DNA of 64,000 nt from Leptotrichia wadei (GTDB lineage: Bacteria > Fusobacteriota > Fusobacteriia > Fusobacteriales > Leptotrichiaceae). The notes below the pieces were generated by a model. That model was not told the DNA's origin, did no database searches, and saw only the letters and a program-made list of their open reading frames with translations. Positions 30,655 to 40,359 of this stretch are shown piece after piece (the first letter of the stretch is position 1; each line of letters starts with the position of its first letter). The position numbers were made by a program, and so were the translations under genes. Where the stretch lies: NCBI RefSeq assembly GCF_007990445.1, contig NZ_AP019841.1, positions 2,232,001-2,296,000 on the forward strand. Direction: 5' to 3'.

Positions 30655-31230
30655 TTATTTTCCACCAAATAATTTACCAATCATTCCAGTTAAATCATCC
30701 ATCACATTTCCATCTTTATTCGCATCTAATAAATTTGTAATCATACTCATAATTCCACCTTCTCCAGCAAAATTCGCTGCAAGATTTGAAGTTAAATTAC
30801 TAATTCCTTGTGCGTCTAAATTATTTTCCTTTTTCTGTTGTCCCAACGCTCCCAAAACCAATGGTGCTAAAGTTTCTAACATCTTCAAACTTCCTTGTGC
30901 ATCTAAACCGCTCGACTGAGAAACTGCATTTGCCACATTTTGCGTATTTCCACCAAATAAATGGTTCAAAATTCCTGCTCCATCTTTTAAATCTGGATTT
31001 TGCAAATAACTTCCAAGATTATTTAATACTGAGCCATCGTGCTGTTCCAACGCTTTATTCAATCCTTGTGCTTTTTCGCTATTATTTGCGTTTTTATTAA
31101 CTGCCGCCAAAATTGCTGGTAGAGCCGCTGCTACTCCATTTCTCGCTTCTGTGCTGCTTCCTCCAACTTGCTCAGCTAATTTCCCTAAATCTTGTCCTTG
31201 TAAAAGTCCTAATAATGCTTCTAAATTCAT
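30655..31230 (-). CDS. DUF937 family protein
   Basis: A 191-residue acidic protein of the DUF937 (YidB-like) family, seen from the N-terminal LLGLLQGQDLGKLAEQVGGSSTEARNGVAAALPAILAA helix pair, the repeated 'L.HLFGG' motif (NHLFGGN near residue 90) and the Gly-rich C-terminus ending GKLFGGK. There is no signal peptide. A DANKDGNVMDD segment near the end resembles a calcium-binding EF-loop. Function of the family is not established. RBS TGGAGG. A lipoprotein gene ends 22 nt upstream, so the two may be co-transcribed. Confidence 0.88.
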   Translation of the reverse strand: MNLEALLGLLQGQDLGKLAEQVGGSSTEARNGVAAALPAILAAVNKNANNSEKAQGLNKALEQHDGSVLNNLGSYLQNPDLKDGAGILNHLFGGNTQNVANAVSQSSGLDAQGSLKMLETLAPLVLGALGQQKKENNLDAQGISNLTSNLAANFAGEGGIMSMITNLLDANKDGNVMDDLTGMIGKLFGGK

Positions 31231-31252
31231 TTTACCTCCATTTTTTCTTAAA

Positions 31253-31918
31253 TTATTTACTTTCTCCCAATTTTGTTAATGCTTTTTCACTAACTTTTTT
31301 CTTATCAATAAAATTTAATTTTGGAATACTTGTTACTGCCTTTTCATCTTCCGATTCCCTAGCAAAAAATATAAGTTCTCCTGTTGCAGGATCTATTCTT
31401 ATTCCATAAATTATGCCATTTGTATAGGTTAAAAGGCTTGATAATTCCTTTTCTCCCAAATTTGACAAAATTTTTGTATAAATTGCTCTAGCTTCTGAAT
31501 CCTTAATATTTTCATCAGACACTTGTATCAAATTTACAACCATATTTTCAATAATTCCCAAATTTGCCCCATTTACATTATTAACCTTTAAAAATATGCT
31601 AGTTGCACTTAGTCCACTATAATCAAGGGCATAAACGGCATTTCCTCTTGAATGTATTTTAGCATAATAATAATTTTTATTTTCATAAGTTAATTTTTCA
31701 AAATTTTCAATACTTACTTTATTACTTTTAGATTTTTTTGAAAATATTTCTATTATTTTTTCTATTGAATTATTTGAAAAAATGTTTTCCTTTGCAGTTT
31801 TACTTTGTATATTCTCAGGATTATCTCTTTTTTCTTTCGCTTCACTCCCTTTTTTATCACATCCTGCCATAAAAATAAATAAAAAAAGTAAAATTATATT
31901 CATTTTTTTATTCAGCAT
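31253..31918 (-). CDS. Predicted lipoprotein
   Basis: A 221-residue exported protein with a lipobox: hydrophobic IILLFLFIFM then AGC, with Cys near residue 20, followed by a Lys/Glu-rich linker. The start at 31918 has AGGTGG at good spacing; a GTG-like frame start 12 nt upstream is less likely. The mature part is a single alpha/beta-looking domain (about 65-215) without a recognised family. It precedes the DUF937 gene. Confidence 0.75.
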   Translation of the reverse strand: MLNKKMNIILLFLFIFMAGCDKKGSEAKEKRDNPENIQSKTAKENIFSNNSIEKIIEIFSKKSKSNKVSIENFEKLTYENKNYYYAKIHSRGNAVYALDYSGLSATSIFLKVNNVNGANLGIIENMVVNLIQVSDENIKDSEARAIYTKILSNLGEKELSSLLTYTNGIIYGIRIDPATGELIFFARESEDEKAVTSIPKLNFIDKKKVSEKALTKLGESK

Positions 31919-32084
31919 TTTTATTACCACCTATTTTTTTTTATACAGCAAAACCACTTTAAAACTAAACTTAAATATTGTATTCCCATTACTTTTTTAA
32001 CTATTGCTATTGGAAAAAATAGTTATCTATAGCAAGTAATTTTTTTTCTTTAAAGTAATCTCAAATTCCATAAAAATAGAAGTT

Positions 32085-32165
32085 ATATTAAGTCAAACTT
32101 ATAACTAATCCGCTGTTTAAATGGAAAATAGTATAAATTCACTGCTTAAATGAGAAACAATATTA
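32085..32165. repeat. Degenerate family A repeat end
   Basis: CCGCTGTTTAAATGGAAAATAGTATAAA followed by a second similar block GCTTAAATGAGAAACAATATTAA. They resemble the right end of family A twice in tandem; the matching left end is unclear. The 31931-32366 gap otherwise holds only AT-rich DNA and the terminator at 32246. Confidence 0.4.
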
Positions 32166-32245
32166 ATTTTCAGTTCAATATTAAAGGGATTATGTATATT
32201 TGATACATTATACAATATTAATCTTAATTTTTCCACATTTTTTCA

Positions 32246-32293
32246 TAAAAAAAGACTATTTATAAACAAGCCAAACTTATTTTAAATAGTCTT
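32246..32293 (-). terminator. Terminator of the rpsF-ssb-rpsR operon
   Basis: On the minus strand AAGACTATTT (32293-32284) pairs with AAATAGTCTT (32261-32252), followed by seven T, about 75 nt after the rpsR stop. Confidence 0.85.
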
Positions 32294-32366
32294 GGATTTT
32301 TAACTAAATTACGGCTAAAATTATAAATATATAACCGTAATTTTCAATTAAAAGAAAAATTTATTA

Positions 32367-32606
32367 TTATTTTTCAATTCTTGTATAAGGCATTAAAGCG
32401 ATTTGTCTAGCTCTTTTAATTGCTTTTGCAATTTTTCTTTGAACTTTAGCTTCTAATCCTGTTACTCTCGCAGGAGAGATTTTTCCCTTATCATTCATAA
32501 AGTTTTTTAATAATTCAACATTTTTATAGTTAATATCTTCTACTTTAAATTTAACTTTTGGTCTTCTTTTTCTTCTTTTAAATTCTGTAACTGGTTTAGC
32601 TCTCAT
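32367..32606 (-). CDS. rpsR: 30S ribosomal protein S18
   Basis: A 79-residue S18 with the conserved [25 protein letters not shown] ... [29 protein letters not shown] core (cited here in part: INYKNVELL and GLEAKVQRK). It binds with S6 to the 16S platform. It lies 57 nt after ssb in the classic rpsF-ssb-rpsR order; AGGAGGTG is the ribosome binding site. The zinc-binding Cys of some S18 forms are absent. Confidence 0.97.
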   Translation of the reverse strand: MRAKPVTEFKRRKRRPKVKFKVEDINYKNVELLKNFMNDKGKISPARVTGLEAKVQRKIAKAIKRARQIALMPYTRIEK

Positions 32607-32663
32607 TAATTTGCACCTCCTAAAAACTTTTATAGCAATTTTTTTATAAAACTTGCCTAGTTA

Positions 32664-33098
32664 CTAAAACGGAAAATCTTCATTATCATCCGTATCGTCA
32701 TCATTTTCATATGTATTATTATGAACTGGTTTACTTCCGCTATTTCCGCCATTTCCATTATAAGGCTGATTTTGCTGATACCCGCCATTATTATTGCTAG
32801 TTCCTGAACTTTCAACAAACTCAAAACTACTTACAACAACTTTTGTAGATTTTCTTTTTTCGCCGTTTTGTTCGTAACTGCTTACATTCAAACGTCCTTG
32901 CACAAGAATTTTTCTACCTTTTCTAAAATATTCAGCAATGGTTTCTGCTGTCTTTTCCCAGGCAATACAGTCAATAAACTCAGCATCATCTTTCATTTTT
33001 TGCACAGCCAGCGTAAAACTAGTATATGCTTTACCTCCTGAAGTATACTTTAATTCAGGATCTCTTGTCATTCTTCCCATTAATATTACTACGTTCAT
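32664..33098 (-). CDS. ssb: Single-stranded DNA-binding protein
   Basis: A 144-residue SSB with an N-terminal OB fold (MNVVILMGRMTRDPELKYT, FIDCIAWEKTAETI, KGRKILVQGRL) to about residue 105, then an Asn/Gly/Gln-rich linker and the acidic tip DDNEDFPF that recruits repair and replication proteins. It binds single-stranded DNA as a tetramer. It lies between rpsF and rpsR. Confidence 0.97.
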   Translation of the reverse strand: MNVVILMGRMTRDPELKYTSGGKAYTSFTLAVQKMKDDAEFIDCIAWEKTAETIAEYFRKGRKILVQGRLNVSSYEQNGEKRKSTKVVVSSFEFVESSGTSNNNGGYQQNQPYNGNGGNSGSKPVHNNTYENDDDTDDNEDFPF

Positions 33099-33166
33099 AA
33101 TTTCCCCCTAATTATAATATTTTTTTAACCTCAAATTTTTGTATTTATCAATTATAATACTTTAAA

Positions 33167-33451
33167 TTAGTCGTTTTTAACAATCATATATTTTAAAATT
33201 GATTCATTAATATTTAATTTTGATTCAATTTCAGTAAATTTAGTTCCATCTGCTTGGAATGTTGTTAAAACATAGTATCCATTTTCTTTTTTCTTAATTG
33301 GATAAGCTAATTTTCTATCTCCCCAAACTTCTGTCTTAACTTCAGCTGCTCCTGCAACTTTTAATGTTTCTTCTACAAATGCAACTCCAGCTTGTTTTTC
33401 TTCATCTGTTAATTGTGTAGATAAAATAAACATAATTTCATAATTTCTCAT
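33167..33451 (-). CDS. rpsF: 30S ribosomal protein S6
   Basis: A 94-residue S6 (MRNYEIMFILSTQLTDEE, WGDRKLAYPIKKKENGYYVL) that pairs with S18 in the small subunit. First gene of the operon, with AAAGGAG as ribosome binding site. The 60-nt leader can form CCTGCT/AGTAGG and GGCT/AGCC hairpins, which could be the S6:S18 autoregulatory site, although the typical CCG bulge was not identified. Confidence 0.97.
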   Translation of the reverse strand: MRNYEIMFILSTQLTDEEKQAGVAFVEETLKVAGAAEVKTEVWGDRKLAYPIKKKENGYYVLTTFQADGTKFTEIESKLNINESILKYMIVKND

Positions 33452-33510
33452 TTTCTTTCTCCTTTCCTATGGCTTTTTAGCCCTACTTCTAAAATAGAGC
33501 AGGTTCTATA

Positions 33511-33539
33511 ATTATACCAAAAAAGCCTAATAAAATCAA
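33511..33539 (-). promoter_or_regulatory. Promoter of rpsF-ssb-rpsR
   Basis: Minus strand TTGATT (33539-33534), 17-nt spacer, TATAAT (33516-33511), 60 nt upstream of rpsF. Confidence 0.75.
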
Positions 33540-33728
33540 GTTATTTTCAAAATTTATTTAAATTCTTTTGATATTATATCAAAATATATTCTTAAAAAAC
33601 AAAAATTTCAAGAAATTCTTTCTTTTAAGTTTATTATTGAGATTGACTTATGTATTAAAGTAATTCTACTTTACAAAGTCATCAAAATTTTGTATTTTAC
33701 TTTGACAATATTAGACTTTTAAATTTAA

Positions 33729-34844
33729 TTACTCTTCAAAAAATGGCGGTAATACAAAATCTCCTGGATCTTCCACTTTTTCTTCTTCTTCTTCATAATC
33801 ATTTTCTTCATTTTTATAATTAATTTTTTCGTTATTTTCTTCTTCTTTAACTTTTTCTTCCGATGGCGCAAATCTTATTGTTTGTGAAGATTTTGCATTA
33901 TTTGAAAAAGATTCTTCTTCAAAATCTGTCGCCACTAATGATACGCTTATTGTACCTTCCAATTCAGGTTCCATAATGTAACCCCATAATAAATTAGCCT
34001 TATCATGTCCTGCTTTTTCTGAGATTGTTTGAGCAACTTCCTGTATTTCCTGTAATCCAATATCTGGACCAGCTGTAACGTTTATCAAGATTTTTCTTGC
34101 ACCTTCGATAGATTTTTCCAATAGCGGGCTGTTTAATGCCTGAGCTGTTGCACTCTTAGCTTTTTCATCACCATTTGCTTCCCCAAATCCTAGCATTGCA
34201 ATTCCAGAATTTTGCATAATAGATTTTATATCTGCAAAATCTAAATTTACAATTCCTTGTTTTGTAATCAAGTCAGAAATACCTTTTATTCCCATTTTTA
34301 AAACTCCATTTGCCTCTTTAAATGCATTCATTAAAGAGATATTCATTCCAGGTATTTCAAACAGCCTGTCATTTGGAATAGCAATTAAAGTATCTACATT
34401 TTCTCTTAAATTGTCAATTCCAAGTGCAGCGTTATTTTTCTTTAACGGCCCTTCAAAACTAAAAGGCTTAGTTACAATAGCTACAGTTAAAATTCCCATT
34501 GCTTTTGCCACTTCGGCAATAATTGGAGAAGCTCCTGTTCCAGTTCCACCACCCATTCCGGCAGTTATGAATAACATATCTGTACCTTCCAGAACGTCTT
34601 TTATTTTTTCTTCTGATTCCTTTGCAGCAATTCTCCCTTTCTCAGGATCTGCACCGGCTCCCATTCCTTTTCCTAAAAGTACTTTTATAGATGCCTTTGA
34701 TCTATCTAAATCTTGCTGATCTGTATTTATCGCTATAAAATCAACAGTTGTTATGTTGCTCTCTATCATATCGTTTATTGCATTTCCACCTGCTCCACCT
34801 ACTCCCACTACCTTCAGTTTCGCTGCATTGCTAAAGTTATCCAT
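33729..34844 (-). CDS. ftsZ: Cell division protein FtsZ
   Basis: The tubulin-like GTPase that builds the division ring. It has the GGAGGNA loop near residue 17, the tubulin signature GGGTGTGASP near residue 104, and NLDFADIKSIM as T7 loop. The core ends near residue 315; an acidic linker (EEEEEKVEDPGDF) and the short C-terminal peptide FVLPPFFEE follow, the latter an unusual version of the tail that binds partners. ATG 34844 is preferred because AAGGA lies 5 nt upstream; a TTG 18 nt earlier has none. It is last in the cluster, with ftsQ upstream and no ftsA between. Confidence 0.97.
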   Translation of the reverse strand: MDNFSNAAKLKVVGVGGAGGNAINDMIESNITTVDFIAINTDQQDLDRSKASIKVLLGKGMGAGADPEKGRIAAKESEEKIKDVLEGTDMLFITAGMGGGTGTGASPIIAEVAKAMGILTVAIVTKPFSFEGPLKKNNAALGIDNLRENVDTLIAIPNDRLFEIPGMNISLMNAFKEANGVLKMGIKGISDLITKQGIVNLDFADIKSIMQNSGIAMLGFGEANGDEKAKSATAQALNSPLLEKSIEGARKILINVTAGPDIGLQEIQEVAQTISEKAGHDKANLLWGYIMEPELEGTISVSLVATDFEEESFSNNAKSSQTIRFAPSEEKVKEEENNEKINYKNEENDYEEEEEKVEDPGDFVLPPFFEE

Positions 34845-34918
34845 TTTTTCCTTGCTACTCAAATTAACTTAATAACTTTTAAAGTAGCTTCTCCTTTCTC
34901 TTAATTTCACGTAAAATA

Positions 34919-35587
34919 TCATTTCACAATAATTTTATCTATAAATCTCAAATCCATAGAAATTACTGGTCCTTTTTTTCTTATTTTTTCGTATAATCTA
35001 TATGCTTCTTCATATTTTTTTTCTGTTACTGTTGTTTCTGTTATTATTCTTACATTATTTGTAAGAAGTATTTCGTAATTTTTTTCAGATTGCCTTATTT
35101 CTGAAATCATAGCATAAAAGTCTTTGTTTTTTATTCTTGAAAGTATAGTCTTCATTGCATTTAGACTTTCATCATCTGTGTAATCTATTATAGGAATATT
35201 TTTTGCAGGTTCTTCCAGAATATCACCGTATATATTTAAATCCTTGTCTGCTAAAAGTGTTTCATTTCCCTTTTTTATATAAACATATGGCTCTCTTTCC
35301 TCCAGAACAACTTTAATTTTACTTGGAAAAAGTTTTTTTACTGATACTTTTTTTACTCGCACATCGCTTTTTATATGATTTTCAATATCATTCGTATTTA
35401 AATATACGATATTTTTCCCCTTCATTTGTTCAAGCTGAGCTACTATATCCTGTCTAAGCAGATCAGACTTACCTTCCACCAGAACTTCCTGAACTTTAAA
35501 ATAATCAGTCTCAATAAACATTTTACCCAAAAACATTATCCCTGCCAATAAAAACAGTAAAATCAATACTTTAACCGGTTTTTTCAT
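34919..35587 (-). CDS. ftsQ: Cell division protein FtsQ/DivIB
   Basis: A 222-residue bitopic membrane protein of the divisome. One N-terminal transmembrane helix (VLILLFLLAGIMFLGKMFI) follows a short basic cytoplasmic tail, then a POTRA domain (YFKVQEVLVEGKSDLLRQDI ... with VKKVSVKKLFPSKIKVVLEER, here quoted in part) and the beta domain. The order murB-ftsQ-ftsZ on the minus strand supports the call. The family is poorly conserved, so the call rests on topology, POTRA motif and position. Confidence 0.9.
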   Translation of the reverse strand: MKKPVKVLILLFLLAGIMFLGKMFIETDYFKVQEVLVEGKSDLLRQDIVAQLEQMKGKNIVYLNTNDIENHIKSDVRVKKVSVKKLFPSKIKVVLEEREPYVYIKKGNETLLADKDLNIYGDILEEPAKNIPIIDYTDDESLNAMKTILSRIKNKDFYAMISEIRQSEKNYEILLTNNVRIITETTVTEKKYEEAYRLYEKIRKKGPVISMDLRFIDKIIVK

Positions 35588-35752
35588 TTTTAACTCCGTT
35601 TTTTATATTATTATACACTTTTTTTGAATTTTATTCAATATCTTAAATAAATTTATTTAAATTTATTAATAAAACCGCTCCAAAACAGAACTAAAAGACT
35701 ATAATTCTTTATTTTAGAACCCACATTTTAAAATTTTTAATTTAAATTTTTA

Positions 35753-36643
35753 TTAACTTTTTAGAATTATAATCTCTGTTTCTAATTTTATTCCAAACTT
35801 TTCAAAGACAACTTCCTTAACATGTTCAATAACTGAAATAACATCATTAAAAGTAGCATTACCTAAATTTGTAACAAAATTTGGATGTTTTGTGGAAACT
35901 GCCGCATCTCCAACTCTATATCCCTTCAAATCAGCATCAGAAATTAATCTTGCTGCAAATTTTCCTTCTGGATTTTTAAATGTGCTTCCTAAATTTGGCA
36001 AATCCAATGGATGTTTCACTTTTCTTTGTTCCCTTTTATCCTCTGAAGCAGCCTTGTCAAACCCAAATCCAAATTTAAAAAGAGCAGAAACTACAATCCA
36101 CTTATTTTCCTTTATTTCAGTAGTTCTATATTTAAAATTCAAATCTGTTGTCTTAATTTTTACAATTTCTCCATCATTTTTACAAACTTCAACTTCCTCA
36201 ATACAGTCAAAAATCTCTGTTCCATAAGCTCCACCGTTCATATTGACAAGCCCGCCAACAGATCCTGGAATTCCAGTAATATTTTCCAGTCCTGAATAAT
36301 TATTTTTTTCCATAAATTCTATCAGATCATCTAAGTCCAGTCCAGCTTCTACCCTTACAAGATCGTAGTTATTCTCTTTATTTTCATCTCCAGCTTTTTC
36401 TTCATTTCTAACTTTTTTTTCAACTGTTATATTTTTCAGTCTTTTTAACGACAAAAAACTTATATCTAAATTTCCATCGTTAATAAGAGTATTTGTTCCA
36501 TTTCCCAAAAGGAAAATATTGCTTCTAGTTTGTAAAATTTCCTTTAATTCATTTTTATCATCTATGAAAATAAGCTCTTTTGCAGTTCCGCCAACTTTCA
36601 TATTTGAATATTCCTTCATTTTGGCATTTTTTATTATTTCCAT
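35753..36643 (-). CDS. murB: UDP-N-acetylenolpyruvoylglucosamine reductase
   Basis: An FAD-dependent enzyme that makes UDP-MurNAc. The 296-residue product has the FAD-binding LLGNGTNTLI and ENITGIPGSVGGLVNMNGGAYG (quoted in part: GIPGSVGG), the catalytic Ser within NLGSTFKNP, and the end AAVSTKHPNFVTNLGNAT. It lacks the 65-residue loop of type I enzymes, so it is the short type II form. It follows murC after 48 nt. Confidence 0.96.
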   Translation of the reverse strand: MEIIKNAKMKEYSNMKVGGTAKELIFIDDKNELKEILQTRSNIFLLGNGTNTLINDGNLDISFLSLKRLKNITVEKKVRNEEKAGDENKENNYDLVRVEAGLDLDDLIEFMEKNNYSGLENITGIPGSVGGLVNMNGGAYGTEIFDCIEEVEVCKNDGEIVKIKTTDLNFKYRTTEIKENKWIVVSALFKFGFGFDKAASEDKREQRKVKHPLDLPNLGSTFKNPEGKFAARLISDADLKGYRVGDAAVSTKHPNFVTNLGNATFNDVISVIEHVKEVVFEKFGIKLETEIIILKS

Positions 36644-36690
36644 TTTCTATTTTACTTCTCCTTTTTTGGATTTCTACTTTTTAATTATAT

Positions 36691-38046
36691 TTATTTTTCC
36701 ATCTTTTTCAAATCATCTGCAATTGCATGAGCTACTCCTGATACACTTCCAGCTCCCATAAATACGTAAGTATTTCCGCTATTTCTATCATTTTTTATAA
36801 TATTTTCAATTTCCTCCTGAGTTTGCACCCTCACATTTCCTCCGATTTTCTCAGCAAGCAATTCTGAAGATACTCCATAAGTATTGTCTTCACTTGCTGC
36901 ATATATTGGAAGCAGAATTAAATCATCGGCTTCCTTTAATGAAGTTACAAAGTCATCAAAGAAGAATTTTGTACGGCTATATCGGTGCGGCTGAAAAATT
37001 ACAGTTACTTTTCCCTTTTCAGTCTTATGTGCCGCAGTTATTGTAACTTTTACTTCCGTTGGATGATGTGCATAATCATCAATTATTCTTAAATTATTAT
37101 CATAAATAACTTGGTATCTTCTCTTTGCCCCTTTAAATTTTAAAATTCTTTCCTTTACTTTTTTCATATTACAATTAAATTCATGGGCAAAATAAATTAC
37201 TGGAAGCGAATTTGCAACATTGTGCTCTCCAGGAATGCTCAAGCTGAATGTTCCCAAATCTTCACCTTTTTTCACAACTTCAAAACTTGTTATTCCATTT
37301 TCCACTCTTATATTTTTTGCATAAATATCAGCAGTTTCATCCTTTATGCTATACCATGCTATATTTTTATTCTTCAAATTAAGCCCAACTTTTCCGACAG
37401 TATCTTTACAAAGAACTGCAATTCTTTCTGTACTGTCAATAAATTGCTCAAATGATTTCTTTATATTTTCAAATGTTCCGTGATGATCCAAGTGATCGGC
37501 TTCTACATTTGTTACAACAGAATATTTTGGTTTTATATACAAAAATGAATTGTCACTTTCATCAGCTTCAGCAATAAAATATTCTGAATTTCCAATTTTA
37601 CTGTTACTTTGAATTTCAGGAATTATTCCTCCAACTACGATAAATGGCTCTTTTTCCAAAAGTGCCACGCTCATCATTGAACTTGTAGTAGTTTTTCCGT
37701 GAGTTCCCGCTACAGCGATTCCATCAAATCTGTTCATTATTTCCGCAAGCAGCTGTCCTCTTTTTATTTTTTTTATATTATTGTCAACAATATATTTATA
37801 TTCCGGATTTGTTTCTTTAATTGCTGTTGAATATACAAATAAGTCTATTCCCTTATCTTTTACATTTTCTTCAACTTGCCCAATGTAAACTTTTATTCCC
37901 ATATCTTCCATATCTTTTGTCACAGCTTTTCTTTCTAAATCTGAACCTGCCACATTAAATCCATCTGCTGCTAAAATTTTTGCAAGTCCACTCATTCCAA
38001 TTCCATTTATTCCGCTAAAATACACGTTATTTACTTTTGTTAGCAT
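36691..38046 (-). CDS. murC: UDP-N-acetylmuramate--L-alanine ligase
   Basis: Adds the first peptide residue to UDP-MurNAc. The start at 38046 has GGAGG 5 nt upstream and gives 451 residues. Seen are FSGINGIGMSGLA near the start, AGTHGKTTTSSM (ATP loop), EADESDNSF, the VEADHLDHHGTFENIKKSF segment and DDYAHHPTEV. It is read from the same promoter as murF. Confidence 0.97.
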   Translation of the reverse strand: MLTKVNNVYFSGINGIGMSGLAKILAADGFNVAGSDLERKAVTKDMEDMGIKVYIGQVEENVKDKGIDLFVYSTAIKETNPEYKYIVDNNIKKIKRGQLLAEIMNRFDGIAVAGTHGKTTTSSMMSVALLEKEPFIVVGGIIPEIQSNSKIGNSEYFIAEADESDNSFLYIKPKYSVVTNVEADHLDHHGTFENIKKSFEQFIDSTERIAVLCKDTVGKVGLNLKNKNIAWYSIKDETADIYAKNIRVENGITSFEVVKKGEDLGTFSLSIPGEHNVANSLPVIYFAHEFNCNMKKVKERILKFKGAKRRYQVIYDNNLRIIDDYAHHPTEVKVTITAAHKTEKGKVTVIFQPHRYSRTKFFFDDFVTSLKEADDLILLPIYAASEDNTYGVSSELLAEKIGGNVRVQTQEEIENIIKNDRNSGNTYVFMGAGSVSGVAHAIADDLKKMEK

Positions 38047-38101
38047 AATTTCCTCCAAATTTTCTCTTTCCTGTTTTATAATTTATTTCTATGTTCTCTG
38101 T

Positions 38102-39151
38102 TTAAAGTCCCATTTCATTTACTATTATTTCCGCTGAATTTCCCTTTTTCAAGGTTCTTACATTTTCACTCATAAATTCCAGCATTGAAGCCTGTCCCAC
38201 TATTGACAGAGCCTCATCTATCGCCTCTTCTGCAGTTTCATTTGTAAATATTTTTGCACCATTTACATATTCCAGCACATCTGCATTTTCCTTTTGTCCG
38301 ACAAAATCGTATGGAATCAATACCGATGGCTTTTCCAGCTGGATAAGCTCAGAAATAGTTGAAGCTCCAGCACGGCAAATTACAATATCAGAAGCTGCCA
38401 TCAGTTCCGGCACATTTTCAAAATACGGCTCAACTACCGCTGTTCCAAAATCTCTTATTCTGTAAGTCGAAGCCTCGTAATTATCCTTCCCAGTTGCCCA
38501 AAATAATCTTATTTCTCCATCTGATGAAAGTGTTTTCCACTTTTTCAAGATAGCCTCATTTATATTTTTAGCTCCCAAGCTTCCACCAATTACAAGAATT
38601 ACTTTTTCATCATCCTTTATATTCAGTTTTTTTCTTTCTTCAGCTTTATTTTTCCCATAAAATTCTTCCCTCAATGGATTTCCAGTCACAACAAATTTGT
38701 CTTTATATTTTTCCTTAACACTTTCAAGCGTATTTTCAAAAGCGACAAATACTTTTTTTGCTCCTTTGTAAAACCACTTATTTGCTTGACCCATTGTGTG
38801 ATTCTGCTCCTGAAGGTAATATGGTATTCGTAGCACATTAGCCGCTACCAATGCTGGTATTGTTATATAATTTCCAAATGCTATTATTTTTGTAGGTTTT
38901 TCCTTTTTTAGCAGCTTTATCGTATCCATTGTTGCTTTCATCATTTTAAATACAGATTTTATACTTCTTAACGGCAATACATCAAGTCCTATAAATCTAA
39001 AATTTTCCTTTGGCACAATGTCCTTTTCCATTCTATGCTTCGTCCCAATAAATAAAGTATCTATTCCCTTTTCCCTTACTTTTTTTGCAATTGATAAGGC
39101 AGGATAAATGTGTCCACCTGTTCCACCTGTAGTAAATACTACTTTTTCCAT
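38102..39151 (-). CDS. murG: Undecaprenyl-PP-MurNAc-pentapeptide N-acetylglucosaminyltransferase
   Basis: The peripheral membrane glycosyltransferase that makes lipid II. The 349-residue protein has the N-terminal G loop TTGGTGGHIYPALS, GGSLGAKNINEA for the UDP site, and the donor-binding ICRAGASTISELIQLEKPSVLIPY (in part: RAGASTISEL). A GAGGAAG site precedes the ATG. It lies between ftsW and murC. Confidence 0.97.
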   Translation of the reverse strand: MEKVVFTTGGTGGHIYPALSIAKKVREKGIDTLFIGTKHRMEKDIVPKENFRFIGLDVLPLRSIKSVFKMMKATMDTIKLLKKEKPTKIIAFGNYITIPALVAANVLRIPYYLQEQNHTMGQANKWFYKGAKKVFVAFENTLESVKEKYKDKFVVTGNPLREEFYGKNKAEERKKLNIKDDEKVILVIGGSLGAKNINEAILKKWKTLSSDGEIRLFWATGKDNYEASTYRIRDFGTAVVEPYFENVPELMAASDIVICRAGASTISELIQLEKPSVLIPYDFVGQKENADVLEYVNGAKIFTNETAEEAIDEALSIVGQASMLEFMSENVRTLKKGNSAEIIVNEMGL

Positions 39152-39183
39152 CGCTTATTCTTCCTCTCGTTTTATTTGATTTA

Positions 39184-40323
39184 TTACATCATATAGTCAA
39201 TTTCATTTAACTCATCCAGCTGATTTCCCATTTCCTGCTTATAGACTGTTCTTATTATATTATAGACAATGCCCAGCATCAACATCATCGCAACCATTGT
39301 ACTTCCACCGTAGCTCATCATTGGAAGCGGGATTCCTGTAGAAGGGATTATTTTACTTGTAACTGCCACATTTCCAATTACCTGTGTTGCAATTATTATA
39401 AAAATTCCAGCTAAAAGATATTTTGCATACAAGTCTTTTACTTTTTTTAAAGTAATTCCAATTATAATTAATAAAGCCGCATATAACCCAAGCAGAAATA
39501 ATATTCCTAAAAATCCATTTTCTTCAGCATATCCCGAAAAGATATAATCTGTATGTATTTCTGGCAAAAATCCATATTTCTGGAATCCATTTCCATAAAA
39601 TTTTCCAAAAATCTTACCGTTAGATATTGCAATTAACGACTGCGTTGTCTGGAATCCAATTTCTTTAGAAGTATGCTCCGCAATTCTGCTTGCCCTATAC
39701 CCAACTTTCATTACTCCAAACCATCCTAAAATCCCGCCTAGTCCCGTATAAAGTGCAATTATTGAAAATTTTAATTCTGAAACAAGTAAATAAGTCATTC
39801 CAATTATTGCAATCTGAACTGTATTACTAAATGATTTTTCAAATAAAATAAGAAACATATAGACTCCTGTAGTTCCCATTATAACTATACTTGACAACCA
39901 TGGATGCTTACTTATCTTATTCCGTATTTTAAGATTATACACAAGTGTTGAAAGAACTACAATCAATATCAGCTTTACAAATTCCGAAGGCTGAATACGC
40001 ATTCCCATTCCAAGGTCAATCCAACGTTTAGCTCCATTTTTAGTTGTTCCTATCACTAAGACCATCACAAGTGAAAAAGCACCTATAACATATAAATATT
40101 TTGTTATTTCCCTGTATTTTTTATAATTAAGATTAGCAGTAACCAAAAAGCCTAGCCATCCAAAAATTAACCATATCATTTGCCGCATTAAATAATAATA
40201 GCTTACTTTATTTTCATTTTGTGCCCTTGGAGCACTAAGGCTTGCCATCGTTATGATGCTAAGTGCTGAAAGTATTAAAATTACTATTATAAATCCTGTC
40301 CCTAATATTTTTTTCCTATTCAA
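39184..40323 (-). CDS. ftsW: Peptidoglycan glycosyltransferase FtsW (SEDS family)
   Basis: A 379-residue polytopic membrane protein with about ten helices. SEDS motifs are visible: KNGAKRWIDLGMGMRIQPSEFVK (in part: GAKRWIDLG, QPSEFVKL), IFSGYAEENGFLG and PSTGIPLPMMSYGGSTMV (in part: GIPLPMMSYGG). It polymerises glycan at the division site. The start codon is TTG at 40323 with AGGAG upstream. Position next to murG supports FtsW rather than RodA. Confidence 0.95.
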   Translation of the reverse strand: MNRKKILGTGFIIVILILSALSIITMASLSAPRAQNENKVSYYYLMRQMIWLIFGWLGFLVTANLNYKKYREITKYLYVIGAFSLVMVLVIGTTKNGAKRWIDLGMGMRIQPSEFVKLILIVVLSTLVYNLKIRNKISKHPWLSSIVIMGTTGVYMFLILFEKSFSNTVQIAIIGMTYLLVSELKFSIIALYTGLGGILGWFGVMKVGYRASRIAEHTSKEIGFQTTQSLIAISNGKIFGKFYGNGFQKYGFLPEIHTDYIFSGYAEENGFLGILFLLGLYAALLIIIGITLKKVKDLYAKYLLAGIFIIIATQVIGNVAVTSKIIPSTGIPLPMMSYGGSTMVAMMLMLGIVYNIIRTVYKQEMGNQLDELNEIDYMM

Positions 40324-40359
40324 TTTTTTCTCCTAAATTCCATTTTTCCAAAAGAAAAA

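Noticed and set aside
33452-33510. Firm S6:S18 autoregulatory leader call
   Set aside because: Two hairpins are possible, but the conserved CCG bulge of the known motif was not found, so it is only mentioned in the rpsF entry.
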